Notes: generated by a model from the sequence alone, not told the origin. Positions 1-7,112 are shown, numbered from the stretch's first letter. The stretch: 14,991 bases of DNA from JBMYQA01 sp049600855 (GCA_049600855.1 JBMYQA010000135.1:1-14991); one strand, 5' to 3'. Made by a program: numbers and translations.

Positions 1-330
1 TATTTCATCTTTAAATTCTACACTAGGATGCTTGTCATACCGAACCGATAATTTTTGAAGATTTTTTTTGGTATTGAAATCTTTGATATCATATGATTTC
101 CAATCCCATTTATTCTCAATCCATAACCCTGCAAACAACTCCTTAGATCCTTTAAAAAGTTCAGCTAAGGTATTTACGGTTAAGCTCTTGCCAAATCTTC
201 GAGGTCGCGATAGAAAATAATACCCCCCATTTACAGCTAAATTATAGATGTGTTGGGTTTTATCTATATACGCAAAGTTTCCTTCACGTATTTTTCTAAA
301 CTCTTGGATGCCTATAGGAAGTTGTTGCAT
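1..330 (-). CDS. AAA-ATPase-like protein (PF09820 type), 5' part, runs off left edge
   Basis: The first 110 residues are present and the rest lies beyond the left edge. The N-terminus PIGIQEFRKIREGNFAYIDK is typical of the AAA-ATPase-like family (PF09820) that usually carries a C-terminal PD-(D/E)XK nuclease-like domain (DUF1703). The motif SRPRRFGKS (residues 41-49) is the family's P-loop, with K48 and S49 as nucleotide-binding residues, and the following LAELFKGSKELFAGL fits the family. I chose the ATG at 330 because the family normally starts a few residues before PIGI; an in-frame ATG at 366 would add an atypical extension. The cellular role of this family is not established; it is often multicopy in Bacteroidota. 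One oddity: after KWDW (residues 74-77) the usual 'yPVi' strand segment is not evident, although the frame stays open to the edge. It faces away from the lipase gene at 603. Confidence 0.85.
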   Translation of the reverse strand, partial: MQQLPIGIQEFRKIREGNFAYIDKTQHIYNLAVNGGYYFLSRPRRFGKSLTVNTLAELFKGSKELFAGLWIENKWDWKSYDIKDFNTKKNLQKLSVRYDKHPSVEFKDEI

Positions 331-494
331 TAGTAAGCTATTGGTTGATGATGTAAATATACACATTCGCAACTTAGGGTTCAATGCCTTTATCGCTCAC
401 TAAAATACAACTTAAAACTAGCATTTATTACATCAACATTATCATAGGTATACACACCTAATAGTAGCTTTAATTACTCTAATAAATATTTTTA

Positions 495-511
495 GCGAAA
501 ATTCGCGAAAA
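495..511 (+). repeat. Short tandem-phased repeat GCGAAAA
   Basis: GCGAAAA occurs at 495-501 and again at 505-511, exactly 10 bp apart, directly upstream of the candidate -33 element. One-helical-turn spacing would suit a regulator or an A-tract bend. The repeat is short and may be chance. Confidence 0.3.
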
Positions 512-512
512 A

Positions 513-544
513 TTTGTTGATATAAGTTTTTATATATACATTCG
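513..544 (+). promoter_or_regulatory. Candidate Bacteroidota-type promoter for the lipase-like gene
   Basis: TTTG at 513-516 and TACATTCG at 537-544 are separated by 20 bp, close to the Bacteroidota consensus TTTG-N19-TAnnTTTG with one mismatch in the -7 element. It would place the transcript start near 551, about 50 bases before the ATG and just upstream of the 16-bp palindrome. The region is very AT-rich, so a chance match is possible. Confidence 0.35.
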
Positions 545-556
545 TTTATATAATAA

Positions 557-572
557 AGTATGCATGCATACT
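557..572. promoter_or_regulatory. Perfect 16-bp palindrome, possible operator
   Basis: AGTATGCATGCATACT is a perfect palindrome centred at 564/565, 30 bp upstream of the lipase-like start codon and just after the candidate promoter. That position would suit a dimeric repressor site or a small structure in the 5' leader. No specific regulator is recognised. Confidence 0.4.
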
Positions 573-602
573 ACTTTTAATTAGCTCTTAACTTACTGAC
601 GT

Positions 603-2549
603 ATGAAAATGAAATCTACCCTACTCGTAGTAGCCCTGATGCTCGTGGCTACAGGCAATTTATTTGCCCAATTTGACATTACTGATACCGAAGATTTTGG
701 CCCAGCAACCGAACGATTTTTAGGTTATCCAAACACTAGTGAAGGCACTCAACTCTTGCCTGTTGGTATTGACCTTTGGGAAGGAAACGACAACAATACC
801 ATCCATTATGGACTCGTACCACCCAATTCGAGTAATAAACCCGTAGTTGTTTTTGTACATGGTTATGCATCTAATGCTTCCGTGTTTTTTGAAGGTGACG
901 ATAATATGTATTGGGATGTATACAGAGATGGCTATCGTTCTGCCTTTGTATCCTTAACTCCTAATAATCACATGTGGACGAATGGCAACATGCTCGCCAA
1001 CATCATTGACGACATCACAGATCACTATGGCGTTGATGAAGTAATTGTGGTTGGTTGGAGTAAAGGTGGCGTTGACATTGATGCTGCATTGGTACATTTT
1101 GGAGCCAATGACAAAGTATCACAGGCTTTTACGTTAAGTACCCCTCATTTTGGAACAGGCATTGCCGAATTGGCTAACAGTGTGCTGCTCAGTTTAGTCA
1201 ATATCATCTTTATGCAAAACAATGATGCAACCGTTTGCCTACAACGAGGTTACATGAGTTATTTCCGTTCCATTACTAATAATAACTCGAATAATACAGT
1301 AGGATATACCACCATTGGAGGCTGGGGAAATGGGCCACTTGCTCGCTTATCCATTCCTCAAGGATATTTATATTTAGCAGGAGGTAGTAAAGCTTCTGGT
1401 GGCAATGACGGTGTTGTTCCCTATTCGAGCAGTAGACGCCCTGGTGGAAATGAACTCTTTGGCGGTCTCGTGAAAAAGCACGGTTTCTTAGGAATTCCTT
1501 ATTATGAGGGGCCAAACGAAACAGATCTCGATCATTTTGAAGTTACTCGTGGTGGCTTAGTATGGCCTTACATTAAGGCAAATATCAATGCAAATGCACG
1601 CTTAGCTTCAACGATTACTGCTAATGATTATAACCCAAATGCTAAGATTACCAGTAACATGCAAATTGTGACTCATGTTAAAGGTACAAATACCTTCCAA
1701 ATTGAAGATGGCGCGGGAAAAGTAACCATTTTACTCGGACAAGCGAAAACGAACGAACGATTAACACTTAAAAATAAGCAAGGAATTGCCATTGAAGGGA
1801 ACATCTTAACACAAGAACGTTTAGGTAATGGGGCAATAAAATCGAGTTACGAATTTAACAACTTACCGAAAGGGGAATACACGATTGACGCTGAGGAAAC
1901 TTTTGCTGCCATTGTAATGACCGAAAATGGTGTAGAAGCTACTTTAAATACAGGATTAACCGATCAGAAGTTAGTGTATGAGCAAGGTGAGCGTATGAAC
2001 TTTGAGTTGACTTTACACACTGCTCAACAACAGGTGATCAATCAGGCTTTAGTAACAGGAACTTTACATCGAACCACTGACCTTGCTTTAAACCGAGTGG
2101 ATGATGAACCATTAGTTATCGCTTTTGACCAAACGAGAGATGGCTTTCACACCGCGCTTGATGCCAACCTTCCTGAAGGAATTTATCAGATTATGGTCAA
2201 AGCTAGCGGCAATGGTTTCACTAAGCATGTCGTTACCAGCATTGCGATTACGCGTTCTGCTACTGGCGAATCCATCATTGAAGAACCTACTCAACTTTCC
2301 ATCGCCAATGCTTATCCTAATCCATCTTATGGTGAGTTAACGATTGAGTTGAGTGGCGTTAACAAACAAAGTAGCTTAACCGTTTTCAACATCTTTGGAC
2401 AGGAGATTAAACAATTTGATTTGTCTAACCAAGTTGGAAATGCGGTGTTAACATGGAATACCAGCAAAGAACAACTTGAAGGAGGAATTTACATTTTACA
2501 ATTTACTGATGGCAAGCAGAAAGTAACCAAAAAGGTGATGATCAAATAA
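603..2549 (+). CDS. Secreted lipase-like alpha/beta hydrolase with T9SS sorting domain
   Basis: An N-terminal signal peptide (residues 1-23, hydrophobic core ending FAQ) is followed by an alpha/beta-hydrolase domain at about residues 60-330. VFVHGYA (84-90) is the oxyanion-loop strand, GWSKG (151-155) is the nucleophile elbow with S153, GGNDGVVP places the acid at D269, and DLDHFEV places the histidine at H311, the arrangement of bacterial lipases and acylhydrolases. Residues 330-560 are beta-rich and may form one or two sandwich domains. The last 80 residues (ANAYPNPSYGELTIEL to the C-terminal VTKKVMIK) are a Por/type IX secretion C-terminal sorting domain, so the enzyme is probably exported through T9SS and either released or anchored on the surface. 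The substrate (lipid, ester or polyhydroxyalkanoate) cannot be told. An alternative start lies at 609 (MKST), which changes the signal peptide by two residues only. It is monocistronic, with a terminator after the stop. Confidence 0.9.
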   Translation: MKMKSTLLVVALMLVATGNLFAQFDITDTEDFGPATERFLGYPNTSEGTQLLPVGIDLWEGNDNNTIHYGLVPPNSSNKPVVVFVHGYASNASVFFEGDDNMYWDVYRDGYRSAFVSLTPNNHMWTNGNMLANIIDDITDHYGVDEVIVVGWSKGGVDIDAALVHFGANDKVSQAFTLSTPHFGTGIAELANSVLLSLVNIIFMQNNDATVCLQRGYMSYFRSITNNNSNNTVGYTTIGGWGNGPLARLSIPQGYLYLAGGSKASGGNDGVVPYSSSRRPGGNELFGGLVKKHGFLGIPYYEGPNETDLDHFEVTRGGLVWPYIKANINANARLASTITANDYNPNAKITSNMQIVTHVKGTNTFQIEDGAGKVTILLGQAKTNERLTLKNKQGIAIEGNILTQERLGNGAIKSSYEFNNLPKGEYTIDAEETFAAIVMTENGVEATLNTGLTDQKLVYEQGERMNFELTLHTAQQQVINQALVTGTLHRTTDLALNRVDDEPLVIAFDQTRDGFHTALDANLPEGIYQIMVKASGNGFTKHVVTSIAITRSATGESIIEEPTQLSIANAYPNPSYGELTIELSGVNKQSSLTVFNIFGQEIKQFDLSNQVGNAVLTWNTSKEQLEGGIYILQFTDGKQKVTKKVMIK

Positions 2550-2575
2550 GTATATCCAAATACGAAAAGAATATT

Positions 2576-2610
2576 ATCCCCATTGTCTAAAAGAGCTAGA
2601 CAATGGGGAT
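2576..2610. terminator. Rho-independent terminator, probably bidirectional
   Basis: A perfect 14-bp stem (ATCCCCATTGTCTA at 2576-2589 against its complement at 2597-2610) with a 7-nt loop is followed on the plus strand by TTTTAG. It lies between the lipase stop (2549) and the stop of the convergent 71-codon gene (2623), so it probably ends both. The T-tract is clear only on the plus side. Confidence 0.85.
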
Positions 2611-2622
2611 TTTTAGTTAAGA

Positions 2623-2838
2623 TCACTCAAAATCTTGGGTATTTGGATAGTCGAGTGATTTTAGCAACTCAACGCCCTCTTGAAGGCGATTTTTACAAGC
2701 AAGGATCACCTCCTTATCATCATCAATATCAATCATCAGTACCAGTACTTCCATACAACTGACAATCTCTGAGGTATTAGAACCAAAGTTGATAGCAGCA
2801 ATATCCTGCAGCTTATTTTCCTTTTCTATGGCATTCAT
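2623..2838 (-). CDS. Small acidic protein of unknown function, downstream of BLUF gene
   Basis: This 71-residue protein is not one I recognise. It has no signal peptide or membrane segment, is acidic, and is predicted by eye to be mostly helical, with an amphipathic stretch from about residue 22 to 62 (EIVSCMEVLVLMIDI, then KEVILACKNRLQEGVELL) and cysteines at C28 and C48. Its ATG lies only 3 bases after the BLUF stop codon, on the same strand, and its stop is followed by the shared terminator hairpin, so the two genes are almost certainly co-transcribed. Known short BLUF proteins signal through partners (for example PixD with PixE), which makes this a candidate partner or output protein by position alone. 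The tight spacing, the terminator and the protein-like composition argue that it is real and not a chance frame. Confidence 0.7.
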   Translation of the reverse strand: MNAIEKENKLQDIAAINFGSNTSEIVSCMEVLVLMIDIDDDKEVILACKNRLQEGVELLKSLDYPNTQDFE

Positions 2839-2841
2839 ATT

Positions 2842-3252
2842 TTAAAATAGTTTATTGATGATTTTAATGGCATTTGTTTGTTTTTCTCCATTCATGATTT
2901 TATCAAATTCTCTTCTATCGCTTGCACTCATTATAGTGAGGTAGTTGTAGCGATCTGAGTCAATATCTTTAGAACCCATTGCCCATGTTGGAAAATTACG
3001 ATCCTTAATAGGCCCATAGTTAATCATCACCACATTTTTATGCCGATCATCTAACTTGATGTGATCGTATAAACTCAAAATAGCTTCACTATCCCCCTCT
3101 AATACCTGAAGAAACTTTGACTTGGAGTACAATAACACTCCAGTAATGTTCTTCTTCCCATTATTTTGATTACTTGCTGCTAAAATACTTTCAATCTCTT
3201 TGTTAGAACATTCAGCTAGTCTAACACTTACGTAAATGAGTTGTGATAACAT
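2842..3252 (-). CDS. Stand-alone BLUF-domain blue-light photoreceptor
   Basis: The 136-residue protein is a BLUF domain (about residues 2-95) plus a short helical tail (about 105-136). All residues of the flavin photocycle are present at canonical spacing relative to Rhodobacter AppA: Y7 in LIYVS (AppA Y21), N31 (N45), Q49 in FLQVLEGD (Q63), W90 and M92 in WAMG (W104, M106). The protein should therefore bind FAD and show the reversible light-induced red shift. There is no EAL, GGDEF or other effector domain, so it is a PixD-like short BLUF that must signal through another protein. The 71-codon gene 3 bases downstream is the obvious candidate. The cytoplasmic location follows from the absence of a signal peptide. 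It begins 83 bases after the gpsA stop on the same strand, with no clear terminator between, so readthrough from gpsA is possible. Confidence 0.93.
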   Translation of the reverse strand: MLSQLIYVSVRLAECSNKEIESILAASNQNNGKKNITGVLLYSKSKFLQVLEGDSEAILSLYDHIKLDDRHKNVVMINYGPIKDRNFPTWAMGSKDIDSDRYNYLTIMSASDRREFDKIMNGEKQTNAIKIINKLF

Positions 3253-3335
3253 ACATTTAATTCATTTAGTGAGAAATCCATATTAATCCATCTTCTTTTG
3301 TAGTCCGTTGTTTTTTTAAGCCCTCCATTCCCAAT

Positions 3336-4337
3336 TTAAGTCAGTTTTTCACTTAAAATATGAAACTCAATAATTGGGGAAATTTTCTCGTATAACACGT
3401 TATACACTGCACGTGTAATATTCATTTTAGCAGCATGTTCTTTATTCAATTCATAAATACTATTTACTGCATAATAACCTTCTGCCACCATTTCCATTTC
3501 CATCTGCGCACTTTTAACCGTGTACCCACGACCAATCATATTGCCAAAGGTTCGATTACGACTAAACTGCGAATAGCAAGTTACTAAAATATCCCCTAAA
3601 TAGGCAGTAAGATTCAAATCCCTGCCTGCTAAAGGATAAGCTTCATTTAAAAATCGCCTCGCTTCTCGAGTAGCATTGGTGACTAATACTGCCTGAAAGT
3701 TATCGCCATAGTTTAATCCGTGTGCAATGCCACAAGCCACGGCAAATATGTTTTTCATAACGGCACAATACTCTACGCCGTACATATCTGTACTAATTTT
3801 AGTAGCAATGTATCGGCATTTTAACATATCGGCACCCTCTTGAGCTAGTGTTTCATTTGCAGATGCGATCGTTAAGTAAGATAGCCTTTCCATTGCTACC
3901 TCTTCGGCATGACAAGGGCCTGCGACTACTGCAGCGCGATCTTCCGTAACTCCAAACTCATTACACACATATTCACTCACGGTACAATGCAGGTCGGGAA
4001 TCATCCCTTTTACAGAGGTAATGACTTTTTTTCCATCAAAATCTTCTTTTGATAGAGGTTCTAACGATGATTCAATAAATGCTGAAGGAACAACAATGAA
4101 TACATAATCGACCTCCTTCACCACCTCTTTGATATCGTATATTGGTGTAATCCGATCGAGGTTTAGCTTTGCTGGTCTTAAATAACTGGGATTCTGATGA
4201 TATTTTTTAATGTGCGGAATATCATCTTCTACACGTACCCACCACTTGATTTCTACATCCTGCTCAGCCAAAATTTTAGCCAAAGCAGTAGCCCAACTCC
4301 CATTTCCAATAACTGCAATTCGTTTACGATTATCCAT
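3336..4337 (-). CDS. gpsA: NAD(P)-dependent glycerol-3-phosphate dehydrogenase
   Basis: It interconverts dihydroxyacetone phosphate and sn-glycerol 3-phosphate, supplying the backbone for phospholipid synthesis in the cytoplasm. The N-terminal Rossmann fold shows IAVIGNGSWATALAKIL (residues 7-23, GxGxxA). The substrate side has SVKGM (K110), AGPCHAEEVA (139-148), and YCAVMKNIFAVACGIAHGL with the catalytic lysine K195, then GDNFQAVLVTNATREARRF, corresponding to the conserved G3P-binding stretch. The length of 333 residues is normal for the family. The motif reads GPCHAEE where the Escherichia coli type has GPSFA/GPSHA, and NATRE where many bacteria have TRGLAE; both look like lineage variants and not damage, since the frame is intact throughout. 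The start ATG at 4337 places the dinucleotide motif at the expected distance from the N-terminus. It is transcribed divergently from nrdB. Confidence 0.95.
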   Translation of the reverse strand: MDNRKRIAVIGNGSWATALAKILAEQDVEIKWWVRVEDDIPHIKKYHQNPSYLRPAKLNLDRITPIYDIKEVVKEVDYVFIVVPSAFIESSLEPLSKEDFDGKKVITSVKGMIPDLHCTVSEYVCNEFGVTEDRAAVVAGPCHAEEVAMERLSYLTIASANETLAQEGADMLKCRYIATKISTDMYGVEYCAVMKNIFAVACGIAHGLNYGDNFQAVLVTNATREARRFLNEAYPLAGRDLNLTAYLGDILVTCYSQFSRNRTFGNMIGRGYTVKSAQMEMEMVAEGYYAVNSIYELNKEHAAKMNITRAVYNVLYEKISPIIEFHILSEKLT

Positions 4338-4676
4338 GTGTCATTTTTTGATTTAGGGGCGGCTAAAATATAGCTTAGCTACTGATTCTTGAAAAAAAAT
4401 TGAAACTCTTCCATTCTTTAACAACACTTCAACACGAACTCTTTCGATTGCTGCTACTTGCTTTTTGTGTGTTACTTGGTCAAATTAATCAGCGGAAATT
4501 ACAGATTTTTAGGGATTATATAAAGCATTAGCCTGCTTATTCGTTGAATGAAAAATCCAATAATTGCCGTTCTCCTACGTTCTTAATTCAAGAGAAAAAT
4601 ATATCAATTTTTTAAAACAATTTCTCTGTTCATTGGCTTATGTACACGTATTCTAAGTTATGAAACTGAAAACTGA

Positions 4677-4692
4677 GAATCGTTAACAATTC
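4677..4692. promoter_or_regulatory. Near-perfect palindrome upstream of nrdB promoter
   Basis: GAATCGTTAACAATTC matches its reverse complement at 14 of 16 positions (one mismatched pair). It lies about 47 bp upstream of the candidate -33 element of nrdB, where an activator or repressor could bind. It does not resemble the proteobacterial or firmicute NrdR box. Tentative. Confidence 0.25.
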
Positions 4693-4739
4693 GAATAAAC
4701 TGACTATCAAAGGGTTCTGAGTTTAGCCAAAAAATCATG

Positions 4740-4770
4740 TTTGATCTTCGGGCCTTTCTTTGTTCCTTTG
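4740..4770 (+). promoter_or_regulatory. Candidate Bacteroidota-type promoter for nrdB
   Basis: TTTG (4740-4743), a 19-bp spacer and TTCCTTTG (4763-4770) match TTTG-N19-TAnnTTTG at all but one informative position. Transcription would start near 4777, leaving a leader of about 45 bases before the ATG at 4822. Confidence 0.5.
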
Positions 4771-4821
4771 TAGTCTTTCTGGATTTCAAGTTCAATTTTT
4801 ATACGCTAATCTAAATCGTCC

Positions 4822-5817
4822 ATGAGTATAGATGCCACCACTATTGAGGAACCTATTTTAAAGGAAAATAAAGACAGATTTGTGTTATTCCCTATTCAAC
4901 ATCACGATATTTGGGAATTTTACAAAAAAGCCGAAGCAAGTTTTTGGACGGCTGAAGAAATTGACCTACAGCAAGACTTAACAGATTGGGAAAAACTCAA
5001 CGATGGTGAGCGACACTTCATTTCTCACGTGTTGGCCTTTTTTGCCGCAAGTGATGGCATTGTAAATGAAAATTTAGCTGAAAACTTCGTGGCTGAAGTT
5101 CAGTATACAGAAGCTAAATTCTTCTATGGCTTCCAAATTGCCATTGAAAATATTCACTCAGAAACGTATTCATTATTAATTGATACGTATGTAAAAGATA
5201 CTAAGCAAAAAGACCATCTTTTCCATGCTATTGATACCATGCCTTGTGTAAAAGAAAAGGCAGATTGGGCATTAAGATGGATTGATGAAGGCTCTTTTGC
5301 CGAACGACTCATCGCTTTTGCTGCAGTAGAAGGTATTTTCTTTTCAGGAAGTTTCTGCTCCATTTTCTGGTTAAAGAAAAGAGGGTTAATGCCTGGTTTA
5401 TCGTTCTCCAATGAGTTGATTTCAAGAGATGAAGGTATGCACTGCGACTTCGCTTGCTTACTTTATAACAATCACTTAGTCAATAAGTTGCCTGTAGAAA
5501 CCGTAACTAAAATCATTACGGATGCTGTAAAAATTGAAAAAGAATTTGTAAGTGATGCCTTACCTGTTCGATTAATCGGTATGAATGCTGATTTGATGTG
5601 TCAATACATTGAATTTGTGGCCGATCGCTTATTGTTATCACTCAATTGCCCGAAGCATTACAATTCGGAAAACCCATTTGATTTTATGGAGATGATTTCG
5701 CTTGAAGGTAAAACCAACTTCTTCGAAAAACGCGTTTCTGATTACCAAAAAGCTGGGGTAATGAATGCAGGAGAGAAAAGCGAAAAACCTCGTTTTACTT
5801 TAGATGAAGATTTTTAG
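4822..5817 (+). CDS. nrdB: Class I ribonucleotide reductase, small (beta/R2) subunit, eukaryote-like
   Basis: The protein houses the diiron-tyrosyl cofactor that starts reduction of ribonucleoside diphosphates to deoxyribonucleotides together with the NrdA large subunit. The metal ligands and radical residue are all visible: D78 (AASDGIVNENL), E109, H112 and Y116 (ENIHSETY, equivalent to E. coli E115, H118 and Y122), E170 (AAVEGIFFSG), E204 and H207 (SRDEGMH). The intact tyrosine indicates a classical tyrosyl-radical enzyme. The whole sequence, and especially FFAASDGIVNENL, FYGFQIA.ENIHSE and the C-terminal FTLDEDF (human R2 ends FTLDADF), is closer to eukaryotic R2 than to E. coli NrdB. The C-terminal heptapeptide should dock to the large subunit. 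Length, 331 residues, is normal. No nrdA lies in the window on either side, and a strong terminator follows, so the gene is monocistronic here. Confidence 0.96.
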   Translation: MSIDATTIEEPILKENKDRFVLFPIQHHDIWEFYKKAEASFWTAEEIDLQQDLTDWEKLNDGERHFISHVLAFFAASDGIVNENLAENFVAEVQYTEAKFFYGFQIAIENIHSETYSLLIDTYVKDTKQKDHLFHAIDTMPCVKEKADWALRWIDEGSFAERLIAFAAVEGIFFSGSFCSIFWLKKRGLMPGLSFSNELISRDEGMHCDFACLLYNNHLVNKLPVETVTKIITDAVKIEKEFVSDALPVRLIGMNADLMCQYIEFVADRLLLSLNCPKHYNSENPFDFMEMISLEGKTNFFEKRVSDYQKAGVMNAGEKSEKPRFTLDEDF

Positions 5818-5838
5818 CATGACGCTATAGATTTTTAG

Positions 5839-5870
5839 AAGGCAATGATTTTTCTTTAAATCATTGCCTT
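5839..5870 (+). terminator. Rho-independent terminator of nrdB
   Basis: A perfect 13-bp stem (AAGGCAATGATTT at 5839-5851 against 5858-5870) with a 6-nt loop is followed by TTTAATTT. It starts 21 bases after the nrdB stop and separates nrdB from the lipoprotein gene. Confidence 0.85.
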
Positions 5871-5937
5871 TTTAATTTACCACATATTTGTGAACCTTCT
5901 CGTTAGTAAAGTGATACTACTCCATTTTAATTGAATT

Positions 5938-6399
5938 ATGATCATGAAAAAAGCTTTTTTTTTAGTAACCGCTCTATGCATACTAGCTGCGTGTTCTAGC
6001 CCTAAACAGCCAGAAATTAAGCGAATAGAACACATCAAGGTGATTTCTTTTACGGGTCAAGAAATCACATTAGAAGCAAAAGCCATTCTTCACAACCCCA
6101 ACCCTATTGCGCTTGAACTAGCAGGTGCGGCCATTGATGTATCTGTCAATGATATACAAGCAGCAAAAATTAATGACCTTCAGCCCACTGAACTCAAAGC
6201 CAATGGCGAAACAAAAGTTCCGTTAAGAGTGAGCTTTCCAACCAATAAAGTATTAAAATTGGATAATTTGGGAGACCTACTCAATATGGCTACTAAGCGA
6301 AAAGCAAAAGTGGCTTATAAAGGTGACTTGCAAGTAAAAGCTGTTGGCATTACCTTCAATGTTCCTGTTGAAAAAGAACAAGAAGTTGTATTAAAATAA
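5938..6399 (+). CDS. Lipoprotein with LEA14/WHy-type domain
   Basis: An N-terminal lipoprotein signal ends in the lipobox LAAC (acylated C19), so the mature protein is membrane-anchored on the periplasmic side or in the outer membrane. Residues 28-150 form a single beta-rich domain: IKVISFTGQEITLEAKAILH, then NPNPIALELAGAAIDVSVN, then PLRVSFPTNKVL. The alternating hydrophobic strands and the 'NPNP' turn are typical of the LEA14/WHy fold (PF03168). Proteins of this type are linked to stress tolerance in plants, but their bacterial role is not defined. Two starts are possible, 5938 (MIMKK) and 5944 (MKKAFF); the second gives the more usual signal peptide and I regard both as open. The next gene starts 17 bases after the stop on the same strand, so the two are probably co-transcribed. 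Confidence 0.8.
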   Translation: MIMKKAFFLVTALCILAACSSPKQPEIKRIEHIKVISFTGQEITLEAKAILHNPNPIALELAGAAIDVSVNDIQAAKINDLQPTELKANGETKVPLRVSFPTNKVLKLDNLGDLLNMATKRKAKVAYKGDLQVKAVGITFNVPVEKEQEVVLK

Positions 6400-6416
6400 A
6401 CTAGCCAAATGATCGT

Positions 6417-7112
6417 GTGATTTCATTTGAGCAATTTCAGGGCCTCTTACAGCAATGTAAGTTATTGCTGCCCACGCCGTGGGCACAAGCGCATGCACGT
6501 TTTTTGGAAGAAGATATCATCGAAAAAACGTGCATGCATTTGGTGTTACTTCAACAAGGAAAACTAACTCCCCTCCTACTCCATCCTCAATTTAAAGAAG
6601 AGGTGATTCCAGCTCGAAAACGCATTTTTTCTGAGCTTTTATCGCTGGTCCACTCCATTCAACCGCACGCTCAACTTGATGCCATTGCTCAAGAATGGAA
6701 TGCTTATTTTACTTCAACCTCCTTCGAAAATATATTGGTGCTGTTGGGCATGCGATTTACACCTGCCAGTTTAAAAACAGTAGCGGCACTTCCTCCGCCT
6801 ACAGCTCAGTTACTACACCAAGCTTTTTTACCGTTTAATGCTCAAATCAGTTGTGCCACACGCGCTTGGGAAAAGCATGTAGGCCGAAGTGATGATGACT
6901 TTTGGGGAAAGGTGCAAGGCTCACCTGCTCAAAAGGAAGCTTTTGCAAAAGCAAAAGTACTGGCAGTACTTCAGCATGCTACCTGGTGGAATACTTTTGT
7001 TCATTACAAACACGGCGTGGTTTATGAGTTTCGAGTGCCAAGCGGCCATGGTGTGCGTTGGAAAAAAGAGGGCATCACCTTTTTAGGTTTCTTAGAGCCA
7101 TTTTTAGACTAA
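6417..7112 (+). CDS. Conserved-looking hypothetical protein, GTG start
   Basis: I do not recognise this 231-residue protein. It has no signal peptide or clear membrane segment and is rich in His, Trp and Phe. The N-terminal two thirds look helical (LLQQCKLLL; HLVLLQQGKL; IFSELLSLVHSI), and the C-terminus (about residues 195-231, WWNTFVHYKHGVVYEFRVPS and GVRWKKEGITFLGFLEPF) looks like a small beta-rich unit. The only start codon in frame after the upstream in-frame stop at 6402-6404 is GTG at 6417; the next ATG, at 6534 within the hairpin arm, would remove 39 residues. It follows the lipoprotein gene by 17 bases, suggesting an operon. Its stop TAA interlocks with the stop of the convergent gene (7109-7112). 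A 15-bp perfect inverted repeat lies inside it at 6491-6537. Confidence 0.75.
   Translation: MISFEQFQGLLQQCKLLLPTPWAQAHARFLEEDIIEKTCMHLVLLQQGKLTPLLLHPQFKEEVIPARKRIFSELLSLVHSIQPHAQLDAIAQEWNAYFTSTSFENILVLLGMRFTPASLKTVAALPPPTAQLLHQAFLPFNAQISCATRAWEKHVGRSDDDFWGKVQGSPAQKEAFAKAKVLAVLQHATWWNTFVHYKHGVVYEFRVPSGHGVRWKKEGITFLGFLEPFLD
6491..6537. repeat. 15-bp perfect inverted repeat inside coding sequence
   Basis: GCATGCACGTTTTTT (6491-6505) is exactly complementary to 6523-6537, with a 17-nt loop. It falls about 75 bases into the 6417 gene and covers codons 25 to 41. A stem this long is unlikely by chance in coding DNA. It is not a normal terminator, as the downstream arm is followed by ATTTGG and not a T-run. 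Confidence 0.85.

Larger units (their letters stand above)
4338..4821. other. 484-bp divergent intergenic region, gpsA / nrdB
   Basis: No convincing coding frame or RNA gene was found. It should hold the promoters of both flanking genes. The gpsA side shows TATATTTT on the minus strand (4365-4372, one mismatch to TAnnTTTG) without a good -33 element. The nrdB side has the better promoter at 4740-4770 and a near-palindrome at 4677-4692. Nothing is recognised in the middle of the region (about 4400-4670). Confidence 0.6.

Noticed and set aside
1276..1515. Minus-strand open frame of 79 codons inside the lipase gene
   Set aside because: It is wholly antisense to a gene with clear catalytic motifs, and its translation has no recognisable features.
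4338..4821. Possible small RNA or riboswitch in the long gap before nrdB
   Set aside because: No stable hairpin series, terminator or known riboswitch core was visible, only promoter-like elements and one near-palindrome.
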